Below are positions 24,159-33,624 of a stretch of 64,000 nucleotides of DNA, piece after piece (within the stretch, counting starts at the first letter, position 1; each line of letters starts with the position of its first letter). Both the position numbers and the translations under genes were made by a program. The stretch spans positions 620,001 through 684,000 of the forward strand of contig NZ_JABMKW010000018.1 in assembly GCF_013204795.1 (NCBI RefSeq), read 5' to 3'. A model generated the notes under the pieces. The model did no database searches and was not told the origin of the DNA. It worked only from the letters and a program-made list of their open reading frames with translations. The stretch is from Pedobacter panaciterrae. Its GTDB lineage: Bacteria > Bacteroidota > Bacteroidia > Sphingobacteriales > Sphingobacteriaceae.

Positions 24159-25388
24159 TTACCCTAAAGGATAAAAAGTTAGCGCACTAAGATTACTTTC
24201 ATCTAATATTTCATTGGTAATATTACCAATATCTGTTGTTGATACTGCCTGTATCTTGCTGAAAACGGTTTCGAGATCATCTATTTTATCGTAGTCGATA
24301 AGGCTTTTGGCCATAGAAATAATGAGTCCGATTCGGTTTTCTTCGCCCAGGGCAATCTGTCCGATGAATTTATTCTTAGCTTTTTGGAGTTGTACTTCGC
24401 TGAAGTGATTATCGCGAAGCTTTTTCAGTTCTTTAAAAATAAGCGCACTTGCCTTATTTACTTTTTCCTTATCAGTGCCAAAATAAAGGGTAAAAATACC
24501 TGTATCACTTAATGGACTATAGCCAGATTCAATGGTATAGGCAATTCCATACTTTTCTCTGATTTGAAGGTTCAGGATAGAGCTCATTCCATTGCCCCCA
24601 AGAAGGTTGTTTAATAATAACAGACCTGTTTTATAAGGGTGATGTAAAGAGTAAGCCTGAGAGCCTAGCATTGCATGGGCTTGCTGGATTGGCTTATTGA
24701 ATGTTTTAGTAACAACAGGAGCCTTTAATGGGGTTTCTCTGGTTGATGTATGCAGGTTAGCCGGGATTTCCGAATAGTGTTTTGCGCCAACTTTTACAAC
24801 CTTATTTAAAGAATAATTGCCCAATACCGCAATTACCATCTTATCTGTATGATAGTTTTCTTTTATAAACTGATGAATGTCTTTCTGAGTGATTTTGCTT
24901 ACGCTTTCTGTTGTCCCCAGTATATTGCGTCCAAGTGCGTGTCCCGAAAATACCAAATCCTCAAAATCGTCATAAATAGCTTCTTCAGGCTGATCGAGGT
25001 AGGAGGCTATTTCATCCAGTATCACACTTTTCTCTTTATCCATTTCATCTTCAGGAAATGTAGAATGAAAAACGATATCGTTAAAAAGCTCCAGGGTTCT
25101 GTCCAGATAGGGGTTTAGAAATGAAGCATGGATGCATGTATACTCTTTTGTGGTATAGGCATTTAAGTCTGCGCCAACACTTTCAAGTCTATTTAATATT
25201 TGATTTGTACTGCGCTTTTCGGTACGCTTAAAAATCAGGTGCTCAATAAAATGGGCCAGTCCTGCATTTTCATCGTTCTCATCTCTGGAGCCACTATTAA
25301 TAATAATACAGGCATGAGATATTGCTGATGCAGATGGTACATGAAGTATGCGGATGCCATTAGGCAAGGTGTGAACGTTGTATTCCAT
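24159..25388 (-). CDS. M16 family zinc peptidase
   Basis: 409 residues of the pitrilysin/insulinase family. The inverted zinc motif HFIEH is at 46-50 and the third ligand lies in the LDEIASYLDQPEE region about 75 residues on. The C-terminal half is the inactive second M16 domain. The length fits a one-chain, processing-peptidase-like member. The substrate is unknown. It is followed by def on the same strand and preceded by an exact -7 box. Confidence 0.93.
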   Translation of the reverse strand: MEYNVHTLPNGIRILHVPSASAISHACIIINSGSRDENDENAGLAHFIEHLIFKRTEKRSTNQILNRLESVGADLNAYTTKEYTCIHASFLNPYLDRTLELFNDIVFHSTFPEDEMDKEKSVILDEIASYLDQPEEAIYDDFEDLVFSGHALGRNILGTTESVSKITQKDIHQFIKENYHTDKMVIAVLGNYSLNKVVKVGAKHYSEIPANLHTSTRETPLKAPVVTKTFNKPIQQAHAMLGSQAYSLHHPYKTGLLLLNNLLGGNGMSSILNLQIREKYGIAYTIESGYSPLSDTGIFTLYFGTDKEKVNKASALIFKELKKLRDNHFSEVQLQKAKNKFIGQIALGEENRIGLIISMAKSLIDYDKIDDLETVFSKIQAVSTTDIGNITNEILDESNLSALTFYPLG

Positions 25389-25396
25389 TAATTGTG

Positions 25397-25404
25397 CAAA
25401 GATA
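25397..25404 (-). promoter_or_regulatory. Putative -7 box (TATCTTTG) 8 nt before the M16 gene
   Basis: An exact minus-strand TAnnTTTG match. Together with the box before def it suggests each gene can be started separately. Confidence 0.45.
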
Positions 25405-25424
25405 CAGAGAAATATATCATGCGA

Positions 25425-25877
25425 TTATAATTTTTCTGTGTCCGGATAGTTCAGGTTTAGGACCTCAATAATAGCCTGTTTGTTTGGCCTTGCTGATAAC
25501 AGGAGCATAAAGAAAACCACTCCGGCAATCAGAAACACAATGTTGCCACTTACCAGAAACCCAACAATATTTAACAGTGCCGGAAGTTCGAATAGAGCTG
25601 TGCGCATTAAAAAAGCCACTTGATATTTATTGATCTTGTCATCTGCAGAAAGTCCATGAAGATTAGATAATTGCTTTTTGAACAGGAACTGCCCTAATGC
25701 AATTGAAACAAGACCAATCAAAGGGAATAGCGGGAAGAATATATCATTCTGATTCAAATCAGCATCCAGGTAAAGACGATCTTTAACGGTTAGATACGAG
25801 GTGGCTGCCATTAAAACGATGGCCAGGCAGAATGCAAGATGTATGGTTTGCATTGCTTTTAATTTGGAAGAGTTCAT
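25425..25877 (-). CDS. Uncharacterised four-helix membrane protein
   Basis: 150 residues with hydrophobic segments at about 10-27, 45-62, 90-110 and 112-128. I recognise no family. It is followed by the M16 gene and preceded by the 392-residue membrane protein on the same strand, with 37 nt between. No catalytic motif is seen, and an inner-membrane location is inferred. Confidence 0.7.
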   Translation of the reverse strand: MNSSKLKAMQTIHLAFCLAIVLMAATSYLTVKDRLYLDADLNQNDIFFPLFPLIGLVSIALGQFLFKKQLSNLHGLSADDKINKYQVAFLMRTALFELPALLNIVGFLVSGNIVFLIAGVVFFMLLLSARPNKQAIIEVLNLNYPDTEKL

Positions 25878-25914
25878 TCTTAAAGCATTAAGTTAGCTCA
25901 AGATAACGATTTCT

Positions 25915-27093
25915 TTAGAAATTACCACTGGCGCCACCACCTCCAAAGTCTCCACCACCAAATCTGGTATTTTCGCCCTGAGGCTGGGTGCCAGAGAAAG
26001 TTTCAGATACAATGAGTGATTCTACTTTTAGCTTGTCCATAAAATTCCCGTCTTCTAAATCTTCATAGGTAAAGCCGTGTTTAGGTGTTTTAAGGTATTT
26101 CATTACCATATAACAAATCCCCAACAGGATGATCCCGACAATGCTAAGCGCACCTTCAATTGGCATGAGATGGTAGTAGTTTCTGAAAGTAAATGCTGCT
26201 GCCGCTACTAGGATCAGGCCTGTTCGTAATATGATTACGTCTTTGTTTTTTATTCCAAGCCCTAAATAAATAAAAGGGATAAGGATAGTCCATGCCCAGA
26301 AGAAAAATCCAAAGGGAACAGGAGCCGGTTCTGCGCTATTGTATATGCCTTCGCTAGCAGGGCTAAGCGATTGTACCACGTAATAATTTCCTGCCAGATA
26401 TAAAACAAGCAAACTTACAATTTGAACTACATATAAACAGCTGGTGTAATAGAGGCTAGCTTTTTTTCCGATACTCCGTTTGGATAAAAAATAAATTCCT
26501 GAACAGACGATCATCATTAAAAAGGGCATGGTTGCCATTCCCCATGAAAAAAGGTCTTTCCAAACGAAAAAGATAGTGGCAATAAGCGCTAAAAGGCCTA
26601 TTGCTGTCATTAACATATCTGTAAAGCGGACAGCATAGAATAGTGCTAATAAACATAAAAAGAATGAAATTCGTGAATAAGGGAAATTATTGCTTACATC
26701 TGCTTGTAGTATAATAAATGCAGTTAAAACCAGTCCTCCTGAAATCCACATTAAGGCATCATCAACTCCTGATTTAAAATGATTGCTTTTTCTTACCATT
26801 AGCTCGAGAGCGATGTAAGTAAGAATCCCCACAAAAAAAGAAAAGCCCCATTTGTCAATAACATTCGTGTCGCTTACCATAAGCATCAGTAATCCAATGG
26901 AAAAGGAAACAATGATGCAGGTTAGAATAAACAGACCTATTCTGATAAAAATATTAGGAGAATAAAATCCTACAGGATGTTTATCCTCTATTTCCTTTTG
27001 CTCGTTAATACTTATTGCTTCTGCTTTACGGGCCTTTTGTGCTTCTTCTCTAATTAATAAATTAGCCAGCCAAATGTTGTTATAAATAATCAT
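25915..27093 (-). CDS. Uncharacterised multi-pass membrane protein with glycine-rich tail
   Basis: 392 residues with a charged N-terminal helix (about 10-45) and roughly nine membrane segments. The C-terminus is FGGGDFGGGGASGNF, a glycine-rich tail of the kind that ends several unrelated membrane protein families such as TPM-domain and DUF2207 proteins. It may be the DUF4401-like partner of the upstream DUF2157 gene, which it overlaps by 4 nt. Function unknown. Confidence 0.7.
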   Translation of the reverse strand: MIIYNNIWLANLLIREEAQKARKAEAISINEQKEIEDKHPVGFYSPNIFIRIGLFILTCIIVSFSIGLLMLMVSDTNVIDKWGFSFFVGILTYIALELMVRKSNHFKSGVDDALMWISGGLVLTAFIILQADVSNNFPYSRISFFLCLLALFYAVRFTDMLMTAIGLLALIATIFFVWKDLFSWGMATMPFLMMIVCSGIYFLSKRSIGKKASLYYTSCLYVVQIVSLLVLYLAGNYYVVQSLSPASEGIYNSAEPAPVPFGFFFWAWTILIPFIYLGLGIKNKDVIILRTGLILVAAAAFTFRNYYHLMPIEGALSIVGIILLGICYMVMKYLKTPKHGFTYEDLEDGNFMDKLKVESLIVSETFSGTQPQGENTRFGGGDFGGGGASGNF

Positions 27094-28070
27094 ACGGCTT
27101 TAATTTTCTTGTTGAGGTTAATTAATAGAAATATAATACCAATTGCAGAGGCAATAAAATACATAAACGAAAGGGTGATTGATGCATCATCTTTCATCGC
27201 GAAAAGCCCCCTTACTACGAGGGTGCTAATGGCTATATAAGTATAGATAACAACCAGTAACAAGAAGTAGAAAGACTGATGTTTCATGGCATCTTTATAA
27301 ATGTAGAAGGCCAGTGCAAACAGGGCAACCATGAATAGAAATGAAAAGGCCGAATCATAATAAAAGAAGTAGCCTGCTAATAGCGATATAAAGGAAAGGT
27401 GTACACCGAAATGTTGGTAAGTAAACCTGAAGTGCTTTTTAAAGTTAAAATAGACGCTCAGGTAAGCAGCAAGAAGTAGTAATAATCCTAGAAACAGATA
27501 AGTATATATAACGGTCTGACTATTAAAATCAGCGTTTAACAGCAATTGCTTTGGGGTTACAGATACGCCCATCCAAATGGCTAGATTGGTAATTCCCATG
27601 GCTAAAATACCCAGATGATCAAACTCATAGGCAATATAAAACAATGCAACCATCGGGATGAAAGTTGCCATTCCGTAGTTGGTGCCAAATACGGTATATT
27701 GGAATTGCAAATAACCAACAAATGATAAAAAGCTAAGGCAGCCCAGAAGGAGGATATAATCAAAAAATGAGTTCGGAGATTTTATCAATTCTTTGCTAAA
27801 GGGCTTCTTATTTTTTAAGCAATAAAAAAAACATCCGCCACTGATGGCAGCAATGATCAATAAAATGACCTGATGGCCAATTGTATCTATGTTTTTATAG
27901 ATGAGAATACCCAGGCCGGAACTTAACAGCATAACACCTAGGTAAAGTAAAGTTTTTACCTCCCAATGCAAGGAAAACAATGTAGTTCGGGAGGCGTTTT
28001 TGACCTTTTCGAATGATTCTTCGGAAATACTTCCTTCTTCAAAAAGCTTTTTAAAAAGTTCAATGTTCAT
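27090..28070 (-). CDS. DUF2157 domain membrane protein
   Basis: 326 residues. The first 60 form the soluble DUF2157 helix region (LFKKLFEEGSISEESFEKV), followed by about eight to nine membrane segments. The overlap with the next gene suggests a shared transcript and paired function. DUF2157 proteins are of unknown function. The divergent neighbour is htpG. Confidence 0.78.
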   Translation of the reverse strand: MNIELFKKLFEEGSISEESFEKVKNASRTTLFSLHWEVKTLLYLGVMLLSSGLGILIYKNIDTIGHQVILLIIAAISGGCFFYCLKNKKPFSKELIKSPNSFFDYILLLGCLSFLSFVGYLQFQYTVFGTNYGMATFIPMVALFYIAYEFDHLGILAMGITNLAIWMGVSVTPKQLLLNADFNSQTVIYTYLFLGLLLLLAAYLSVYFNFKKHFRFTYQHFGVHLSFISLLAGYFFYYDSAFSFLFMVALFALAFYIYKDAMKHQSFYFLLLVVIYTYIAISTLVVRGLFAMKDDASITLSFMYFIASAIGIIFLLINLNKKIKAV

Positions 28071-28135
28071 TGGTTGAGATGTTGATCATAGGATACTCAA
28101 GTATACAAAAAAGATGTCGTGTAAATGTTACTTAC

Positions 28136-28148
28136 TGTCAATTTGACA
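28136..28148. promoter_or_regulatory. Inverted repeat TGTCAAT-TTGACA upstream of htpG
   Basis: The 6-bp arms TGTCAA and TTGACA flank a single T, ending 62 nt before htpG. It could be a stress-regulator site. A weak -7-like TAATTTG follows at 28157. Regulation is inferred from position only. Confidence 0.35.
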
Positions 28149-28210
28149 ACAAAAAGTAATTTGGAACATCCATTGATAGTGAGCCTATGTACTTAAAAAT
28201 GAGTTAACAT

Positions 28211-30100
28211 ATGAGCATAGAAGAAAAAGGAACGATATCCATTCACACGGAGAACATTTTCCCAATCATCAAGAAATTCCTGTATTCCGATAACGAGATC
28301 TTTTTAAGAGAACTTGTTTCAAATGCCGTTGATGCGGTACAAAAAATTAAACGCTTAGCAGCCCTTGGTCAGTATAGCGGAGAGCTGGGTAACCCTTTAG
28401 TAGAGGTTGCTGTTGACAAAGAAAAGAAGACCATTACCATTACCGATAATGGTTTGGGGATGACTGCCGAAGAGATCAAAAAATACATCAATCAGGTCGC
28501 GTTTTCGGGAGCAAGTGAGTTTGTAGAGAAATTTAAAGACGCCAAAGATGCTAATGAGATCATTGGTAAGTTTGGTTTAGGCTTTTATTCGGCCTTTATG
28601 GTATCTGATTTGGTAGAGATCCAAACACTTTCTTATCAGGAAGGCGCAGAGCCGGCAAGATGGGTTTGCGATGGCAGTACCGAGTTTGAAATTACTGCAG
28701 GCAGCAAAACAACACGCGGCACTGAAATTATCCTCCACATAAATGCAGAGTCTGAGGAGTTTTTAGACAATCACAAAATAGAAGAGATTCTTGATAAGTA
28801 TGGTAAATTTTTACCTGTACCCATTAAGTTTGGAACAAAAACAGTTCAGGAGCCAGATGGTGAAGATGAAGAAGGAAAACCAAAAACTATAGGAGTTGAG
28901 GTTGATAATATTATCAATACAACTAATCCGATCTGGACTAAGGCACCTGCAGATTTGTCAGACCAAGACTATCTTGCATTTTACAAGCAATTATATCCAT
29001 TCTCTGAAGATCCATTGTTCTGGATCCATTTGAATGTAGATTATCCTTTTAACTTAACCGGAGTATTGTACTTCCCTAAAGTGAAAAATGATTTTGATAT
29101 GCAGCGCAATAAGATCAAGTTGTTTTCGCGCCAGGTATTTATTACCGATGAGGTAAAAGATATTGTGCCGGAGTTCTTGATGTTATTACATGGTGTTATT
29201 GACTCACCTGATATTCCTTTGAACGTTTCAAGAAGCTTTTTACAGGCAGATAGTAATGTTAAAAAAATCAACAGCTATATCACTAAAAAAGTTGCTGATA
29301 AACTTCAGGAGCTGTTTAACAAAGACCGTAAAGGATATGAAGAAAAGTGGGGAGATATTGGTCTGTTCGTAAAATACGGAATGGTAAGTGAAGAGAAATT
29401 TAATGACAAAGCAAAAGATTTTGCATTACTTACAAACACCAAGAACGAAAACTTTACGCTTGATGAATACCGTGAAAAAGTTAAAGATTTCCAAACTGAT
29501 AAAAACGGACAGGTAGTTTATATCTACTCAAACGACCCTTCAAAACAAGATAGCTTTATTCAATCGGCCAACAAAAAGGATTACGATGTGTTGTTGATGA
29601 ATTCTGCTATTGATAATCACTTTGTTAGTCACCTGGAGCAAAAGCTTGAAAAAACTGCTTTAAAGCGTGTAGATTCGAGCGTAGCTGATAAATTAATTGA
29701 AAAAGGCGATGCTATTGAGTCTGTGCTTACTGAGGAACAAAGTAAAACGGTGTCGAGCATTTTTGAAAAAGCAATAACGAAACCAGGCATGCACGTAGAG
29801 GTGGTGGGCTTAAATCCGGATGAATTACCTGTTACGGTAACTATGGATGAGTTTATGCGTCGTATGAAGGACATGGCACAAATGGGTGGCGGAATGGGCT
29901 TCTATGGCAATATGCCCGACAGTTATAAGGTTGCTATTAACGGAAACCATAAATTGATTGGAAAGATTCTTAAAACAGATAACGAGGAAGAACAGAGCCT
30001 GCTTGCTAAACAAGCGGTGGATTTAGCTTTGCTTGCTCAGGGAATGTTAACAGGAGCAGAATTAACAGCTTTTGTAAGCAGAAGCGTTGAGCTGATCTAG
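28211..30100 (+). CDS. htpG: Molecular chaperone HtpG (Hsp90)
   Basis: 629 residues. The GHKL ATPase motifs are ELVSNAVDA, TDNGLGMT and GKFGLGFYSAFMV. The middle domain has DIPLNVSRSFLQ with the catalytic arginine region. The C-terminal dimerisation domain is present and there is no eukaryotic MEEVD tail. It helps fold or stabilise client proteins under stress. It stands alone between DUF2157 and a terminator. Confidence 0.97.
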   Translation: MSIEEKGTISIHTENIFPIIKKFLYSDNEIFLRELVSNAVDAVQKIKRLAALGQYSGELGNPLVEVAVDKEKKTITITDNGLGMTAEEIKKYINQVAFSGASEFVEKFKDAKDANEIIGKFGLGFYSAFMVSDLVEIQTLSYQEGAEPARWVCDGSTEFEITAGSKTTRGTEIILHINAESEEFLDNHKIEEILDKYGKFLPVPIKFGTKTVQEPDGEDEEGKPKTIGVEVDNIINTTNPIWTKAPADLSDQDYLAFYKQLYPFSEDPLFWIHLNVDYPFNLTGVLYFPKVKNDFDMQRNKIKLFSRQVFITDEVKDIVPEFLMLLHGVIDSPDIPLNVSRSFLQADSNVKKINSYITKKVADKLQELFNKDRKGYEEKWGDIGLFVKYGMVSEEKFNDKAKDFALLTNTKNENFTLDEYREKVKDFQTDKNGQVVYIYSNDPSKQDSFIQSANKKDYDVLLMNSAIDNHFVSHLEQKLEKTALKRVDSSVADKLIEKGDAIESVLTEEQSKTVSSIFEKAITKPGMHVEVVGLNPDELPVTVTMDEFMRRMKDMAQMGGGMGFYGNMPDSYKVAINGNHKLIGKILKTDNEEEQSLLAKQAVDLALLAQGMLTGAELTAFVSRSVELI

Positions 30101-30123
30101 GCTTTTAAATCTATAATGTATTT

Positions 30124-30162
30124 ATATCCCGCCATGAATTTTTCATAGCGGGATATTTATTT
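30124..30162 (+). terminator. Terminator after htpG
   Basis: ATATCCCGC (30124-30132) pairs with GCGGGATAT (30148-30156), followed by a T-rich tract, 23 nt after the stop. Confidence 0.75.
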
Positions 30163-30279
30163 TTAAGGCTGGTGTAGCGTTTTGACGGTCAGAGTCGTTT
30201 TAGTGAAAAAAAGTGTTAATGGCCATTAACCATTTATTTTATTAATCGTAAAAAACAACCCTTAAAAAGATAGTACATT

Positions 30280-30984
30280 ATGGAAATTTCAAACAAATTT
30301 AAAGCGATATCGAAAACACTTATTGCTGCGGTTACCATCTCAGCAGTATTGGTGTCTTGTTCAAAGGATAAGATAGACTATACACCACAACCGATATCTG
30401 CTATGGATGTTATCCATGCTTCTCCAACTACTGAAAAATTAGATTTTTATATTGGAGATACCAAGGTAAACAACGATGATTTTGCTTACACCAACAGAAT
30501 TGACTATAAGCAAATTTATTCAGGAGAGAGAGACGTAAAAATCACCAAAAAAGGATCTTCTACCAGCGTTTTAACAGAAAAATTAAAATTAGCCGATCAA
30601 AAGGCATATTCACTTTTCATTATCGATTCATTTGATAAAGTAAAGTTCTTGTTGGTTAAAGATTCTGTTACCATGCCAGGTGCCGGTAAAGCGAAACTTC
30701 GTTTCATAAACCTTAGCCCTGACGCTCCTGCATTAAGTTTATCGATAGTTGGAAAAGATGTGCCAGTAGCTACTAATAAACAATTTAAAGAATATAGTAA
30801 CTTTGAAAGTGTTGATGCTGGTGATAAAGTATCATTCAAAGTTAAAGACGCTGCCGGTGCTGATGTTGCAACGTTGGCTGATCAAAAAATTGAGAACGGA
30901 AAAGTTTATACCATTTGGGTAAAAGGACTTAAGGCAGCTACAACAGAAGAAATGAAGGTTGGAGCAGCTATTTTTACTCACTAA
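30280..30984 (+). CDS. DUF4397 domain lipoprotein
   Basis: 234 residues. The lipobox VLVSC places the lipid-modified cysteine at 27. Two DUF4397-like beta modules follow: MDVIHASPTTEKLDFYIGD and KLRFINLSPDAPALSLSIVG. Such lipoproteins are abundant in Bacteroidota surface layers and their function is unknown. It stands alone, with an upstream gap of 180 nt that includes the htpG terminator and nothing else I can interpret. Confidence 0.82.
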   Translation: MEISNKFKAISKTLIAAVTISAVLVSCSKDKIDYTPQPISAMDVIHASPTTEKLDFYIGDTKVNNDDFAYTNRIDYKQIYSGERDVKITKKGSSTSVLTEKLKLADQKAYSLFIIDSFDKVKFLLVKDSVTMPGAGKAKLRFINLSPDAPALSLSIVGKDVPVATNKQFKEYSNFESVDAGDKVSFKVKDAAGADVATLADQKIENGKVYTIWVKGLKAATTEEMKVGAAIFTH

Positions 30985-30997
30985 CAATAAGATTTAA

Positions 30998-31035
30998 TAA
31001 GCCGGCCTGCAATTTAAGTCGGCTTAAATTAAATT
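30998..31035 (+). terminator. Weak terminator-like hairpin after the DUF4397 gene
   Basis: TAAGCCG (30998-31004) pairs with CGGCTTA (31020-31026), followed by an AT-rich tract without a clean T-run. Confidence 0.45.
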
Positions 31036-31100
31036 TATTTGGTTTGCTGTACGCTATATGATATGATTATAAGAAGAATTCTTAATTGTGCTGAAGAAGA

Positions 31101-31670
31101 ATGCTCGGGCTTGAGGATATTATAGCGGGGTGTTTGAAGAATGACAACAAGAGTAAAGAGATGATCTATAAATCATTCTATGGCTATTTAATGGGCGTTG
31201 TTTTGCGTTATGTTAACGATAGAAATGACTCGGAAGAGCTTGTAAATGACAGTTTTATAAAGATTTTTAAAGGAATAACGCAATTTAGTTTTCCAAAAGA
31301 TAACACCGAATTACAAAAGGCCTTTAAGGGCTGGATAGCAAGAATTTCATCAAGAACAGCAATAGATTTTTTAAGAACAAAAAGGACATACTTGTATGTT
31401 GATGATATTAGTGAGGATCAGCAACCGCTTACACAAGTCAATGCTGTGTCGCAATTAAATGTGCAAGACATTTTAAAGCTGCTTAATCAATTGCCGGAAA
31501 CACACCGGCTTATTTTTAATATGTATGAAATTGAAGGTTTTTCGCACGATGAGATATCGAAAATGTTGAACATTCCAGAGAGCTCAAGCAGGGTATACCT
31601 TACACGAGCCAAGAATAAGTTGAGGGACCTGTATTCTAAAACATTAATTAATTCATATGCAACCAATTGA
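31101..31670 (+). CDS. ECF-type RNA polymerase sigma factor
   Basis: 189 residues. Sigma region 2 is YVNDRNDSEELVNDSFIKIFKG, with SSRTAIDFLRTKR at its end. Region 4 is LPETHRLIFNMYEIEGFSHDEISKML with the SRVYLTRAKNKLRDL recognition helix. Without a region 3 it is extracytoplasmic-function type. The next gene starts 4 nt after the stop and appears to carry its anti-sigma partner. Confidence 0.9.
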   Translation: MLGLEDIIAGCLKNDNKSKEMIYKSFYGYLMGVVLRYVNDRNDSEELVNDSFIKIFKGITQFSFPKDNTELQKAFKGWIARISSRTAIDFLRTKRTYLYVDDISEDQQPLTQVNAVSQLNVQDILKLLNQLPETHRLIFNMYEIEGFSHDEISKMLNIPESSSRVYLTRAKNKLRDLYSKTLINSYATN

Positions 31671-31674
31671 ACAT

Positions 31675-32907
31675 ATGAAAGGATCTGAAGATGAGTTAAT
31701 AGCTCATATAAAGGAAAGTCTGACAGGGCATGAGGAGGAGTATGTTCCGGGCTCATGGGAAAACTTCAATCAAATTGAAGGGAAAAGGAATGCAAAAGTA
31801 TTATGGTTGTGGCGCTTAAGCAGCGCGGCGGCAGTAATACTTATTGCCGGTGCAGCAATTATACTTTTCACCAACAAAACAACAGATGTATTGCCTGTAC
31901 AAAACGTACAACATAAGCAAAAGGAAACACCTGCCCCTTCTGTAAAAATTGAAGAGAACATTGTACAAGAAGCAGATTTGCCGATAGTGGAGAAGGAACA
32001 TGAGCAATTAGCTGCGGTAAGAGAAAGCAATAATATATCTGTTTATACCGCTGCTCAAGAACCTTTAAATACCCTTTCGGCCTCCTCTACAGAAGCAATT
32101 GCTGAAAAATCCAATCCCGTTGTTGTGCCTTCGGTTCGCGTTCCAGATACTAAGCAAGAGATTGTTAAAACAGAAACGAAACCAATAGCAACGGAAAATA
32201 AAACCACTCTTTTCCAGGAGTTTCTAAACAATGAAACCAAAAAGAATCAGGGAGAAGTGCTGGCAAAATCATCGGCTCCCCGAAAAGAAGACAAATGGGA
32301 AATGGGACTTGTTGTTTCGCCATCATTTGGAAATACAAAAAAACTCAACATGGGTTATGGGGTAAGTATGGGATATGCTTTATCAGACAAAATCTCCTTA
32401 AACTCCGGCGTATCATATAGCGAAATGGCCGCATCAAGAAGCCTGCCTGCTCCTGTAAGTACCGCTATTGCTGGCGAAAGTAAAAATTTAGAATCAATAG
32501 AGGCTAAGGTAACCGGTATAGATATTCCGCTTGAACTGAAGTACCGTTTAAGTAAAAACCTGTATGCCAATGTTGGAGTATCTGCATTTGCCGTAATTAA
32601 TCAGAAACAGAGCAACAGTTACATTCAGGAAAAATTGGTAGAGCGTGCTGTAAGTTCTGGTGGTGATGGATTGGCGGAGCTTAAGACATTTGCCGTAAAT
32701 GAAAGGGTAGTAGAACCAGCACAGGATTCTGAAATTAAAGATGGAAGGTATATCGGATTCTATAATTTTTCATTTGGCTATAAACAAAAGATATCTAAAA
32801 ATAAAGCCGTATCAATAGAACCTTTTATGAAAGTTCCAATGAAAGAGGTTTCTAAAGAGAATTTGCGATTAATAGGCACAGGCGTAAGACTTAAGCTGGA
32901 TTTTTAG
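31675..32907 (+). CDS. Putative anti-sigma partner with single membrane anchor and C-terminal beta-barrel-like domain
   Basis: 410 residues from the ATG at 31675. An acidic cytoplasmic segment (EDELIAHIKESLTGHEEEYVPGSW) is followed by one transmembrane helix at about 43-62, a long low-complexity Pro/Glu/Thr linker (70-205), and a C-terminal half with alternating strands (MGLVVSPSFGNTKKLNMGYGVSMGYAL to GVRLKLDF) that resembles small outer-membrane barrels. Its adjacency to an ECF sigma factor makes an anti-sigma role likely, but that is inferred. A start at 31657 would overlap the sigma gene by 14 nt. Confidence 0.75.
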   Translation: MKGSEDELIAHIKESLTGHEEEYVPGSWENFNQIEGKRNAKVLWLWRLSSAAAVILIAGAAIILFTNKTTDVLPVQNVQHKQKETPAPSVKIEENIVQEADLPIVEKEHEQLAAVRESNNISVYTAAQEPLNTLSASSTEAIAEKSNPVVVPSVRVPDTKQEIVKTETKPIATENKTTLFQEFLNNETKKNQGEVLAKSSAPRKEDKWEMGLVVSPSFGNTKKLNMGYGVSMGYALSDKISLNSGVSYSEMAASRSLPAPVSTAIAGESKNLESIEAKVTGIDIPLELKYRLSKNLYANVGVSAFAVINQKQSNSYIQEKLVERAVSSGGDGLAELKTFAVNERVVEPAQDSEIKDGRYIGFYNFSFGYKQKISKNKAVSIEPFMKVPMKEVSKENLRLIGTGVRLKLDF

Positions 32908-32925
32908 CGTTTATTTTTAAACGCG

Positions 32926-32933
32926 TAACTTTG
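32926..32933 (+). promoter_or_regulatory. Putative -7 box (TAACTTTG) before the TlpA gene
   Basis: An exact TAnnTTTG match 7 nt before the ATG at 32941. Confidence 0.4.
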
Positions 32934-32940
32934 CCTGGCT

Positions 32941-33528
32941 ATGAAAGAGATGATGACGAAGAAAAATATTGTTAATGCGGTCTTTATAGCATTGTTTCTG
33001 GTGATTTTATTTGTTCCTTCGGCCAAGGCATTTCTAATGCAGGGCTTAATGGAAATCGGGTTGTTCAAACCTAAAACAGCACCAATAGCAAAGGGAACAC
33101 CTCCGGCAGATTTGTCGGGAATTAAGTTCGAAGACAAGACCGGGAAGGTTACAGACCTCGGCTCATTAAAGGGCAAAGTAATTTTTATTAATTTCTGGGC
33201 TACCTGGTGCCCTCCGTGCCTGGCAGAAATGCCATCTATCAACAAGCTTTATGAACAATACAAGAATGATAAGGATGTTGTATTTATAATGGTAGATGCT
33301 GACAGCGACTTAGCTAAAGCTCAACAGTATATGGACAAGAGAAGTTATCAAATGCCGGTTTATTCTGTAGCAAGCAATATTCCGGAAAATCTTTTTAAAG
33401 GAGCATTGCCTACAACAATTGTTTTTGATAAGCAAGGTAGGCTATCTTATAATGAGTCTGGGGCAGCCAACTATTCAAGTTCAAAATTCATTGAATTCAT
33501 TGAACAATTAAAGGGCCTTAAGATTTAA
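32941..33528 (+). CDS. TlpA family thioredoxin-like disulfide reductase
   Basis: 195 residues. A hydrophobic N-terminal segment (about 8-32) anchors or exports it. The thioredoxin fold has FWATWCPPCLAEMP with the redox pair Cys90 and Cys93 and later the cis-Pro GALPTTIVFD. It probably reduces periplasmic disulfides, perhaps in cytochrome c maturation, fed by the DsbD system. The partner is not shown here. Confidence 0.88.
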   Translation: MKEMMTKKNIVNAVFIALFLVILFVPSAKAFLMQGLMEIGLFKPKTAPIAKGTPPADLSGIKFEDKTGKVTDLGSLKGKVIFINFWATWCPPCLAEMPSINKLYEQYKNDKDVVFIMVDADSDLAKAQQYMDKRSYQMPVYSVASNIPENLFKGALPTTIVFDKQGRLSYNESGAANYSSSKFIEFIEQLKGLKI

Positions 33529-33594
33529 CATTTTTTAACTCGATTATTGACATTTGGATTGTAAAACTATAAACAAATCAATAAAAATATTAAG

Positions 33595-33602
33595 TAATTT
33601 TG
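33595..33602 (+). promoter_or_regulatory. Putative -7 box (TAATTTTG)
   Basis: An exact TAnnTTTG match 22 nt before the next start. Confidence 0.45.
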
Positions 33603-33624
33603 CTTTTAGTTAAACCTTTATATT

